Origin: Chitinophagaceae bacterium
Lineage (GTDB): Bacteria; Bacteroidota; Bacteroidia; Chitinophagales; Chitinophagaceae
Direction: 5' to 3'
DNA: 10,395 bases
NCBI GenBank assembly: GCA_003455235.1
Contig: DMRT01000135.1
Span: forward strand, 1-10,395
The translations under genes and the position numbers were made by a program. The notes under the pieces are model-generated. The model did no database searches. It had not been told where the DNA came from and saw nothing but the letters and a program-made list of their open reading frames with translations. Positions 1-8,590 of the stretch are shown one piece after another (the stretch's first letter is position 1; each line of letters opens with the position of its first letter).

Positions 1-678
1 AGTGGTTTCCAGATTGCCATGAGAGACCTTGACATCCGCGGCGCCGGCAATATGCTGGGTGGAGAGCAAAGCGGCTTTATTGCCGAGATTGGTTTTGAAA
101 TGTACCAGAAGATACTGGATGAAGCCATCCGGGAACTGAAACGTTCGGAATTCAAGGAATTGTTTAAAGCCGAGATACAGCAGCAGGATGATTATGTAAC
201 CGACTGCAGCATTGATACCGACCTGGAAATACTGATACCGGATGAATACGTAGAAAGCATCACCGAACGGCTGAGCCTGTATTCACGACTGGATAATTGT
301 GAAACGGAAGATGACCTGCTCGTCTTTCACCAGGAACTCGCCGACCGCTTTGGTCCGGTACCGGCGGAAGTGGAAGACCTGTTTACCACCGTTCGCTGCC
401 GCAGGCTGGCCGTTGACCTTGGTTTTGAAAAAATGCTGCTGAAGAATGATACCCTTCGCTGTTTCTTCGTGGGCAATCCCGATTCACCCTATTTCCAGAG
501 CGAAGTATTCAATGGCATCCTCCTCTTTTTACAAACGGGCACCAACAAAGCAAAGCTGAAGCAGGTGGGAAAGAACGGTATTCTTGTGGTGGAATCCATC
601 CGCACCATGAAAGACCTGCATGAGTTTTTGGGAAAAATGCACAAAGCTGCGGTAAAGGAACTTAGTCCCGTTTCATAA
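1..678 (+). CDS. mfd: Transcription-repair coupling factor Mfd, C-terminal part (5' end outside window)
   Basis: The frame is open from base 1 and gives the last 225 residues before TAA at 676-678. Mfd is a large cytoplasmic ATP-driven translocase that removes stalled RNA polymerase from damaged DNA and recruits UvrA. The first ~40 visible residues carry the conserved end of the RecG-like translocase module (MRDLDIRGAGNMLGGEQSG, then IGFEMYQKILDEAI). The rest, from about residue 70, fits the TRCF C-terminal D7 domain, including IPDEYVESITERLSLY and the ELADRFGPVP segment. D7 normally packs against the UvrB-like domain and keeps Mfd autoinhibited. The ATPase motifs lie upstream of the window. 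The 3' end overlaps the convergent gene on the minus strand by 17 bp, and no terminator hairpin is visible between them. Identification is by recognised family motifs and is firm. Confidence 0.96.
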   Translation, partial: SGFQIAMRDLDIRGAGNMLGGEQSGFIAEIGFEMYQKILDEAIRELKRSEFKELFKAEIQQQDDYVTDCSIDTDLEILIPDEYVESITERLSLYSRLDNCETEDDLLVFHQELADRFGPVPAEVEDLFTTVRCRRLAVDLGFEKMLLKNDTLRCFFVGNPDSPYFQSEVFNGILLFLQTGTNKAKLKQVGKNGILVVESIRTMKDLHEFLGKMHKAAVKELSPVS

Positions 679-2572
679 CAATCTTCTCATTCACATCGGC
701 CATTACCTGCCTGTTAAAATCATACAAGGCATTATAATCAGCTGCTTTGATCACCCGCTCTTTCATCTGCAGCGAAACCACTGTAGTGAGTGTACGTGCG
801 GCCGCATCCCAGGTGTAGGTGCAGGTATAACCGGCAAAAGGCTTGTTCACCGATTTGTTCTTTGGTACATTTTCGAGGCTGAACCCCGCCGGGAATTTAT
901 ATACGGTGGTATCAAATACCTGGTAAGGATTGGTGAAGTGATAGTCACGCAGCCGGCTGCTGTTCTCCGGGATGTCTTCATTAAAAACGGGATACAGCCG
1001 CGGTTCAAAAAACAACTTTGGCCCGGCGCTGAAGGAATATATCTTTTCATATTCCATAGACGCCTTTACCCAATAGGGATTATCCGGTTTACCCGCTGTG
1101 CTGAGGTTCAGTGCATCGGGCTGTTTCCAGTTCATGTCGGTTATAAAGGCTTTCCTTTTCTCATCGTCTTTGAGGTCGTGAAAGCCCATCAGCATGTCGT
1201 CCCTGTTTTCCCCCGTAAGGCTGCAGAAGGCATTCACTATAGCACCGCCATCGGTGTTTACCTCAATGATGGTTTTCACCGACTGCGTGTTTCGTAAATA
1301 GTTACTCGCCGGTGTGCTTACCAGTACACCTCCTTCATCGGTAACCATCATGGCCTTGCGGTTTTCTGTCCACGGGCCCAGTTCTGCAAAAGGTAATGTG
1401 CGGCTGGTGCATTCCAGCCAGATGGAATCCTTCGGTTGCGGAACGCAGAGAATGGCGTGGTTGAAATAATTGGCCGGAAAATCTTCCATGACGTTTCTTG
1501 GCTTAAGATCTCCCTGGATGATCACAATATTTGATTTAACGCCTACGGCATCGAGGGCCGATTTCAGGTAATTGCTCAGGGCTTTACAATCGCCGTATTT
1601 TTTATCATCCACAAAACTTGCAGGAAAGGGTCTTAGTCCGCCAATGCCTAACTGGATGCTTACATAGCGCATGTTGTTCTGCAGGTACGAATACAATATC
1701 CTTGCTTTGTCCCGGTCGGTGGAAGCATCCTTCACCAATGCCTGGTAAAATTGCTTTTTCTCCTCCGGCAGCCCGGTAGTTTTTGCGTACAGGTTATTGA
1801 TCCAGTTGCCCAGGTTCTTCCAGCTGGTCATGTCGCCTTCGTAATCATCCAGCTGGAATTTATTCGGGCCGATCAATACCATCGGTTCATAGAGGTAGGG
1901 AGAACCGCTGTGTTTTTCCAGTTTATACGCTTTCAGGTTGTTCACCTCCCATTGCATCAGATCCTTGCTTCCGGAACGACTGAGCTTTGGCTGTAGATCT
2001 GTGTTCACCAGTTTGTACCGGACACCAAGGTCGGAGGGCACTTCCACTTCAAACTTTGAGTGCTGTACCGATTGCCAGGGGGAGTGATAATCGTAACCGG
2101 GCAGGCTGAATATGCCTTTGAACTTGATGCTGTAATTATATTCCACGGTGATGGGGTAAGCCGGTGCGGTAATATCAAAATAAGTAACCTTCCCTTCAGG
2201 CACCAGGCCTTCACCGTAATTCTGGGAGTTCATTTCCTTTTTGGAATAGGTATTCTTCCGGTTCCCGAGCATGTCGTATACCTTGATTTCTGCATCATCC
2301 AGTACATGAAATTTATCGGAGAACTGCACAAAGGCCAGGAAGCGTTTTCCCTGTTCATTCAGGATGGTCATCACCTGGTGTACATCGTACCAGGCGGTGT
2401 TTTTATCTTTTACGCTCAGCCGGATGCTTTCGTCACGCATGATCACATCGGCGTCTTTTTTTAATGAATCAGGAATGGTAAGGGCGGAATACAGTCCGGG
2501 CTGTGCATGGCCGGTTACCACGATGAACAGAAGCAGGGTAAAAAAGGATCCTTGTTTCATTGCAGGCAGCAT
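662..2572 (-). CDS. Secreted DUF3857 / transglutaminase-like domain protein
   Basis: 636 codons from the upstream ATG. The in-frame ATG at 2558-2560 gives a more typical signal peptide (MKQGSFFTLLLFIVVTGHAQ) and is the likelier start, giving 632 residues. After cleavage near residue 24 comes a DUF3857-type N-terminal beta domain (about 40-240), then a transglutaminase-like cysteine-protease fold (about 270-400). Cys329 in KYGDCKA and His372 in YFNHAIL are the expected catalytic pair. The third position, usually Asp, reads Glu387 in WLECTS. A C-terminal beta-rich region of ~230 residues follows. Such proteins are common in Bacteroidota and lie in the periplasm or on the outer membrane. Their substrate is generally unknown, and peptide or cell-wall processing is only a guess. 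The gene stands alone on its strand, tail-to-tail with mfd. The fold assignment is confident; the function is not known. Confidence 0.87.
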   Translation of the reverse strand: MLPAMKQGSFFTLLLFIVVTGHAQPGLYSALTIPDSLKKDADVIMRDESIRLSVKDKNTAWYDVHQVMTILNEQGKRFLAFVQFSDKFHVLDDAEIKVYDMLGNRKNTYSKKEMNSQNYGEGLVPEGKVTYFDITAPAYPITVEYNYSIKFKGIFSLPGYDYHSPWQSVQHSKFEVEVPSDLGVRYKLVNTDLQPKLSRSGSKDLMQWEVNNLKAYKLEKHSGSPYLYEPMVLIGPNKFQLDDYEGDMTSWKNLGNWINNLYAKTTGLPEEKKQFYQALVKDASTDRDKARILYSYLQNNMRYVSIQLGIGGLRPFPASFVDDKKYGDCKALSNYLKSALDAVGVKSNIVIIQGDLKPRNVMEDFPANYFNHAILCVPQPKDSIWLECTSRTLPFAELGPWTENRKAMMVTDEGGVLVSTPASNYLRNTQSVKTIIEVNTDGGAIVNAFCSLTGENRDDMLMGFHDLKDDEKRKAFITDMNWKQPDALNLSTAGKPDNPYWVKASMEYEKIYSFSAGPKLFFEPRLYPVFNEDIPENSSRLRDYHFTNPYQVFDTTVYKFPAGFSLENVPKNKSVNKPFAGYTCTYTWDAAARTLTTVVSLQMKERVIKAADYNALYDFNRQVMADVNEKIVMKRD

Positions 2573-2690
2573 TAGCGTATTCCGAATATAGTATTTTTTG
2601 AACGGCCGTTACCGTAGCAGCACAAAACTTTACTTTTTATTTGCATGGGTAAAGAATCCTAATTTCCGCCAGTCTTCAATGGGAAGCAAT

Positions 2691-2721
2691 AAAAAAGGCC
2701 ATCCGCAACCGAATGGCCTTT
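2691..2721 (-). terminator. Rho-independent terminator of the small minus-strand gene
   Basis: A perfect 9-bp stem (AAAGGCCAT at 2694-2702 pairing with ATGGCCTTT at 2713-2721) with a 10-nt loop. Read on the minus strand it ends in six T residues (2696-2691). It begins 20 nt after the stop codon at 2742, so it fits termination of the 66-codon gene and probably of any gyrB read-through. The plus-strand T run is only three long, so it is mainly one-directional. Confidence 0.85.
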
Positions 2722-2741
2722 AATAAGTTCTTTGTTGAAAT

Positions 2742-2942
2742 TTACCAGGATTTTTTGGCCACCCCGTTTTTAACGGCTTCCAGGGCAGTTGCTTCATTGA
2801 GCATGGTGGTCATCTTATTGCCTTTACCGTCATGCCCCTGGGCCATATATCCTCCACGGGCTGTTTTAGTGATTACTGCATCCTGCATCGGAACATTTTT
2901 TTCCTTTGTCTTCATGCAATAAGCGGTTAACATTTTTGACAT
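2742..2942 (-). CDS. Small 66-residue protein resembling DUF5679 but lacking its zinc ligands
   Basis: The ATG at 2940-2942 opens a 66-residue lysine-rich protein with no signal peptide or membrane segment, so it is probably cytoplasmic. Its N-terminal half (LTAYCMKTKEKNVPM, then ARGGYMAQG, then GNKM) follows the pattern I remember for DUF5679 mini zinc ribbons (AYCxKC...GxCPxCGTKM). Only one of the four cysteines, Cys9, is kept. The C-terminal ~20 residues form an Ala/Glu/Lys-rich likely helix ending in VAKKSW. The stop is followed after 20 nt by a clear intrinsic terminator, which supports a real gene. It lies 131 bp downstream of gyrB on the same strand and could be cotranscribed or separate. 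I see no convincing promoter just upstream. Function unknown; the family link is from memory. Confidence 0.75.
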   Translation of the reverse strand: MSKMLTAYCMKTKEKNVPMQDAVITKTARGGYMAQGHDGKGNKMTTMLNEATALEAVKNGVAKKSW

Positions 2943-3073
2943 TTTCTTGAATTTATGGTTAGTAAATATGGGTTGAAGTTATATACTTCGGGATACAAGC
3001 TACTGAAATTCCCGGGTTTTCCAAAAATGCGGCCCAAACACAGCCCGGCCTCTTCCTCCGGCCGGCACCCATT

Positions 3074-5074
<2,001 letters not shown>

Positions 5075-5098
5075 TTAGATGTAAAAATCACATTCGTG

Positions 5099-5130
5099 CA
5101 AATGTACAAAAAAGCAGGGGTTCCCGGCAA
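5099..5130 (-). promoter_or_regulatory. Bacteroidota-type promoter for gyrB
   Basis: On the minus strand a TTG (-33 element, plus-strand CAA at 5128-5130) lies 21 bp upstream of TACATTTG (plus-strand CAAATGTA at 5099-5106). This is a full match to the TAnnTTTG -7 consensus of the primary sigma factor in this phylum. Transcription would start near 5094, leaving a leader of about 40 nt before the gyrB ATG. Confidence 0.75.
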
Positions 5131-5191
5131 TTATCGAAGGCTTATTTTAAGTCATTTTTTACACAAATTCCCACCCGTTCCGGAGGCGGAA

Positions 5192-5209
5192 TTTTACCTG
5201 TTTTACCTG
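5192..5209 (+). repeat. Perfect tandem 9-bp repeat TTTTACCTG x2 in the gyrB/araC gap
   Basis: Two contiguous copies of TTTTACCTG (5192-5200 and 5201-5209). They lie ~80 bp upstream of the presumed -7 element of the AraC-type gene and ~60 bp upstream of the -33 element of gyrB. AraC-family proteins commonly bind direct repeats, so autoregulation is conceivable. The copies are spaced 9 bp, a little under one helical turn. A third exact copy occurs inside the AraC coding sequence, where it is probably incidental. Confidence 0.4.
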
Positions 5210-5287
5210 GCAAAATACAGCAGGCAAGAGCCGGTAAAAAAGCCCCCGGACGCCTTGCTGGCTTTTCACTGTTTAAACATTCTTTTG

Positions 5288-5295
5288 TATATTTG
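5288..5295 (+). promoter_or_regulatory. Candidate -7 promoter element of the AraC-type regulator gene
   Basis: TATATTTG is an exact match to TAnnTTTG and lies 15 bp before the ATG at 5311. No good TTG-type -33 element is seen at the expected distance, which would fit a promoter that needs an activator. It overlaps the alternative TTG start codon at 5293, which argues for the ATG as the true start and for a very short leader. Confidence 0.55.
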
Positions 5296-5310
5296 CATCG
5301 AAATTCTTCA

Positions 5311-6249
5311 ATGAATCAATCAACCGACATACTAAGTATTGCCCAGCGGCAGCCTGTTATGCACGACGACCTGGAGGTATTGCTGCATGTTGACCGGGTG
5401 GTGCCCGGTTCGGTGAATTATTCCATCAGGCGCTATCGCCGGCAACCGCAATGGAACATCGATGATACCGGTATCCTGGTATACCATGTGGAGAAGAACA
5501 ACCCTGCCGGCAATTATCTTGAACTGAAATTCTGCGTAAGCGGCAACGTGTATTGCCGGCAGAAGCAGACCGAATGTGATTTCTGCAAATTCAGCAGCAG
5601 CAAGAGCTGCGTGGAAAAGGTGGACAGTGTAGATGTGGTCAGCTTCAGTTTTAAACCAACATACCTTACCCAGTTCACCAACAACAGCAACCAAACCGGC
5701 TTAACGGAAGAAGTCCTTTCTTTCAGGCATAAAACGTCTTTTTCAAAACAGCTGCCTTTGTGCGGCAAAACAAGAACTGCTATTGAAGCGCTGCTGAACC
5801 ATACCTACACCGATACCCGGGAAAACATCTTCATCAATGCACAAACACAGATCCTGCTGCTGTACAGCATGGATTGCATGCTGGGCGAAGACAAGGAGAC
5901 CGGTTTTACCTGTAAATTCCTGCAAAATGCCGAAGACCGGGAAAAGATCATCAAAGCCCGGGAAGTACTGCTGCAGCACATCGGCGAGCCCATCACCATC
6001 AAAGCACTCAGCCGCAAAGTAGCGATTAACGAATGCTACCTTAAGAAAGGATTCAAAGAAATATTTGGAACCACCATCTTCGACTTTTACCAGGGCCAGC
6101 GCATGGAACATGCCAAATACCTGTTGTACGACAAAGGCCTCAGCGTTACCGAAGTTTCGATGATGCTCGGGTATTCATCCATCTCCCACTTTTCAACTGC
6201 GTTTAAAAAACACACCGGCATCAAGCCCTGCGAACTGCTGCTTCATTAA
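5311..6249 (+). CDS. AraC-family transcriptional regulator, PchR-like, with cysteine-cluster sensor domain
   Basis: 312 residues from ATG 5311. A TTG at 5293 would add six residues but lies inside the promoter element. The C-terminal third is a complete AraC DNA-binding domain. The first helix-turn-helix lies around 228-250 (ITIKALSRKVAINECYLKKG) and GTTIFDFYQGQRMEHAKYLL follows. The second lies around 277-298 (LSVTEVSMMLGYSSISHFST), closing with FKKHTGIKP. The NECYLKKGFKEIFGTT wording is typical of the PchR/YbtA branch that controls siderophore and heme receptor genes. The N-terminal ~200-residue domain is less conserved and carries Cys75, Cys82, Cys89, Cys92 and Cys100, which could bind Fe-S, heme or zinc (inference). 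The gene is divergent from gyrB and 247 bp upstream of the TonB receptor, which it probably activates under iron or heme limitation. The family is certain; the ligand is unknown. Confidence 0.92.
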   Translation: MNQSTDILSIAQRQPVMHDDLEVLLHVDRVVPGSVNYSIRRYRRQPQWNIDDTGILVYHVEKNNPAGNYLELKFCVSGNVYCRQKQTECDFCKFSSSKSCVEKVDSVDVVSFSFKPTYLTQFTNNSNQTGLTEEVLSFRHKTSFSKQLPLCGKTRTAIEALLNHTYTDTRENIFINAQTQILLLYSMDCMLGEDKETGFTCKFLQNAEDREKIIKAREVLLQHIGEPITIKALSRKVAINECYLKKGFKEIFGTTIFDFYQGQRMEHAKYLLYDKGLSVTEVSMMLGYSSISHFSTAFKKHTGIKPCELLLH

Positions 6250-6340
6250 TCATTGCGTTTACGAAAAAAGAAAACGGCTTACGGAATCAGGAATCTTCTT
6301 CAGCCACACCGGTTGCCCTAACCATTTATCACGCAATTGC

Positions 6341-6378
6341 GCTGATGCAGGTCAGTAGTATCGTTGACCTATATCAGC
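6341..6378. promoter_or_regulatory. 38-bp near-perfect inverted repeat upstream of the receptor gene (candidate operator)
   Basis: GCTGAT-gc-AGGTCA, a 10-nt centre, then TGACCT-at-ATCAGC. The arms pair at 12 of 14 positions, and the two mismatched bases are symmetric. It lies 92 bp downstream of the regulator stop and about 90 bp upstream of the likely receptor -7 element. No T tract follows it on the plus strand, so it does not look like the regulator's terminator. A dimeric repressor or activator site, or an mRNA hairpin, are both possible. Confidence 0.55.
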
Positions 6379-6406
6379 TCCTCTGTCATCATTCGGTAAA
6401 AGCTCC

Positions 6407-6421
6407 CTGATTGATATCAGC
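6407..6421. repeat. Second symmetric element sharing ATATCAGC with the upstream inverted repeat
   Basis: CTGAT (6407-6411), a 4-bp spacer and ATCAG (6416-6420) form a short palindrome. Its right side, ATATCAGC at 6414-6421, is an exact direct copy of 6371-6378. The two copies start 43 bp apart, about four helical turns, so a protein could contact both from the same DNA face. It ends ~49 bp before the putative -7 element of the receptor gene. Confidence 0.4.
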
Positions 6422-6469
6422 AACAGGTGTAAATGACAATTCCGTGATAAAGCTCTTCGCCAGTGAAAA

Positions 6470-6477
6470 TAGTTTTG
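6470..6477 (+). promoter_or_regulatory. Candidate -7 promoter element for the receptor/HmuY operon
   Basis: TAGTTTTG matches TAnnTTTG and lies 19 bp upstream of the receptor ATG at 6497. No TTG -33 element is found 17-23 bp further upstream. That is compatible with a weak promoter that depends on the neighbouring AraC-type activator. Confidence 0.5.
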
Positions 6478-6496
6478 CGTCATAAACCTATTTGCA

Positions 6497-8566
6497 ATGA
6501 AGAAACTATTTATAACCGCTGCAGCACTCGCTGGAACCGCAGCGGTTTATGCCCAGAACAAGACTGCTGATACGGCCTGGTATTCAAAAGACCTGTCGGA
6601 AGTGATTATTACCGGGCAGTACAAACCACAGTCTGTAAAAAAATCTGTTTACCAGGTACGGGTAATTAACAGTGAACGCATCAAACTCAGCGGTGCCACC
6701 AATGTACAACAGGTGCTGAATAACCAGGTGGGGTTCCGCTTTTCGAACGACAATACACTTGGCACCACCGATGTACAACTGATGGGTATGAGCGGACGCA
6801 ATGTGAAGATATTGCTCGACGGGGTGCCCATGATCGACCGCGGCGATACCCGGGAAAGCCTGAACCAGGTTGACATCAACAGCATCGAACGCATCGAAAT
6901 CGTGTAAGGTCCCATGTCGGTGATCTTCGGATCGGATGCATTGGCAGGGGTGATAAACATCATCACCAAAAAACACCAGAAAGACGATCTTTCTGTATCG
7001 GTAAAACTGCAGGAAGAAACCGCCGGAAATGAATACCATGCTTTCAACTACAAAGGGGTGCATACGCAAAACCTGAACGTTGGTTATAAGAAAAAAGACT
7101 GGTCCTTATCAGCAGGCGCCACACACAATGACTTCAACGGTTATGGCGGTGATGCGTATGGCCGCGATAAAGACTGGCTGCCAAAAGAACAATGGATGGG
7201 CAATGCCAAGATCGGTTACAGCAAGGGCGCATTCAATGCCTATTACCGCACCGACCTGCTGAATGAAGACATTAAGAGCCGGGGACCGATCAATTACAGC
7301 AACTATAAAGCCATCGATCAGCAATACATCACCGATCGTTTCTCTCACCAGTTGCAGGGCGGGTATACCTTCAACAAGAACCAACAGCTTGCCGGCATTA
7401 TAAGTTACACTGATTACAAAAGAAAGACAAAAACAACGGTGCATGACTTTGAAAAAGGAACCGATCAGCTTACCACCGGCCAGGGTGAACAGGACCTGGC
7501 GAAATTCAACAGCTTTACGTTCCGCACCAGTGTACTGTACCAGGTATCTCCCATGCTTACCCTGCAGCCGGGTGTAGACATCAACCGGGAAGAAGCAAGC
7601 GGGGAACGCATTTCCGGCACACCCGCAATTACCGACTATGCCGCTTTTGTTTCAGCAGAGATCAAACCGACCAGCCGCATCAATATCCGCCCGGGTTTGC
7701 GTTTCATCAAAAACTCCGTATACAATGCGCCGCCGGTGATCCCTTCCATCAACAGTAAATTTGTAATAAACAAAAACCTCGACCTCCGTCTCGCTTACGC
7801 ATACGGCTTCCGCTCTCCTGCCTTACGTGAACTGTATTTCAATTTTGTAGATGTGAATCACAACATTGTGGGAAACCCTAACCTGAAAGCCGAATATTCA
7901 AACAGCTTCAACAGTTCACTTAACTGGACAGCCACTCCGTCCCGGAACCTTACTTACAGTGCTTCGCTGGGAGGCTTCTTCAATGACTTCAACAACCAGA
8001 TTGATTTTGCATTGGCTGCGTCCGGAAGTAACCAATACAGTTATTTCAATGTGAACAAAGCAAAAACAACCGGTGCTGTGCTGGAAACAAAAATGGCCTG
8101 GAAGAAACTGGATGCCGGTCTGGGTTTTTCATACACCGGCTTTTACCGGAAATTGTACGACGATAAGGAATATATCAAACTGGATGATAAGGAATACCTG
8201 TGGAGCCCCGAACTGAACGCATCAATCAGTTATGCATGGGATAAAATCAAAACCAAGTTCAGCCTGTTTTATAAATACACCGGCGTCAAACCGCAATATG
8301 TTACCGGTACCAGCACCAGCGGACAGGATGTATTATACATCGCCGAAACATCCGCCTATCACCTGGCCGACTTTACCGCAAACAGCACGTTGAACAGGTA
8401 CATCAGCATCACCGCAGGTGTAAAAAATATTTTCGACGTAAATAACGTAAACAATACCGCAGCAGCATCCGGAAGCATCCATAATGCAGGTGGTGCTGTG
8501 GCAGTGAGTTACGGCCGTTCGTACTTCATTGGCCTTGCCCTTCAATGGAACAGGAAACAGAAATAA
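6497..8566 (+). pseudogene. TonB-dependent heme receptor (HmuR/HemR-like), interrupted by one in-frame stop codon
   Basis: 690 codons in one frame, broken only by TAA at 6905-6907. The protein would be an outer-membrane beta-barrel that imports heme using TonB energy. Residues 1-19 are a signal peptide (cut after VYA). A possible TonB box is SEVIITG near 34-40. The plug domain spans about 45-160 with LMGMSGRNVKILLDGVPM, IERIEIV, the stop at codon 137, then GPMSVIFGSDALAGVINIIT. The barrel fills the rest. Its FRSP (438-441), His455 and NPNL (460-463) match the FRAP/NPNL box with intervening His typical of heme receptors. The plug has no His, unlike HemR, which is reported to use one there. The barrel ends YFIGLALQWN plus a short basic tail, so the 3' end is intact. 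As read, only a 136-residue exported plug fragment would be made. The gene heads an operon with the HmuY-like gene 24 bp downstream. Confidence 0.88.
6905..6907 (+). other. In-frame TAA within the receptor plug domain
   Basis: The context reads GTG TAA GGT CCC ATG, that is V-stop-G-P-M. Relatives have Lys or Arg here (IEIVKGP or IEVVRGP), so a single A-to-T change in AAA explains it. Frame and motifs continue unbroken on both sides, so no frameshift is involved. The next in-frame ATG (6914-6916) lacks a signal peptide, so reinitiation would not yield an exported receptor. Confidence 0.9.
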
Positions 8567-8590
8567 TCCATCAACCGATAAAAATAATTT

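Noticed and set aside
938..2464. Several plus-strand frames opposite the DUF3857 gene
   Set aside because: All are shadows of the 636-codon minus-strand gene, with no start signals or recognised domains.
2601..2610. Perfect palindrome AACGGCCGTT upstream of the DUF3857 gene
   Set aside because: A 10-bp palindrome with no second copy or clear promoter beside it; too short to call an operator.
2975..2989. Small inverted repeat GAAGT-N5-ACTTC upstream of the 66-codon gene
   Set aside because: Five-bp arms in AT-rich sequence are expected by chance, and no promoter element lines up with it.
3045..3065. GC-rich hairpin (CCGGCC / GGCCGG) just after gyrB as its terminator
   Set aside because: The stem is only 6 bp and no T tract follows on the minus strand, so it is not a convincing intrinsic terminator. 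The real 3' end may be the hairpin at 2691-2721.
5293..5310. TTG start for the AraC-type regulator
   Set aside because: The TTG is the end of the TATATTTG promoter element, and the ATG at 5311 suits a short leader better.
5096..5314. 72-codon plus-strand frame between gyrB and the AraC-type gene
   Set aside because: It covers the gyrB promoter and the AraC promoter, overlaps the AraC start, and shows no recognisable protein pattern.
6914..8566. The 550-codon frame from ATG 6914 as an independent gene
   Set aside because: It is in the same frame as 6497-6904, starts in the middle of the plug motif, has no signal peptide and no promoter. It is the rest of the receptor.
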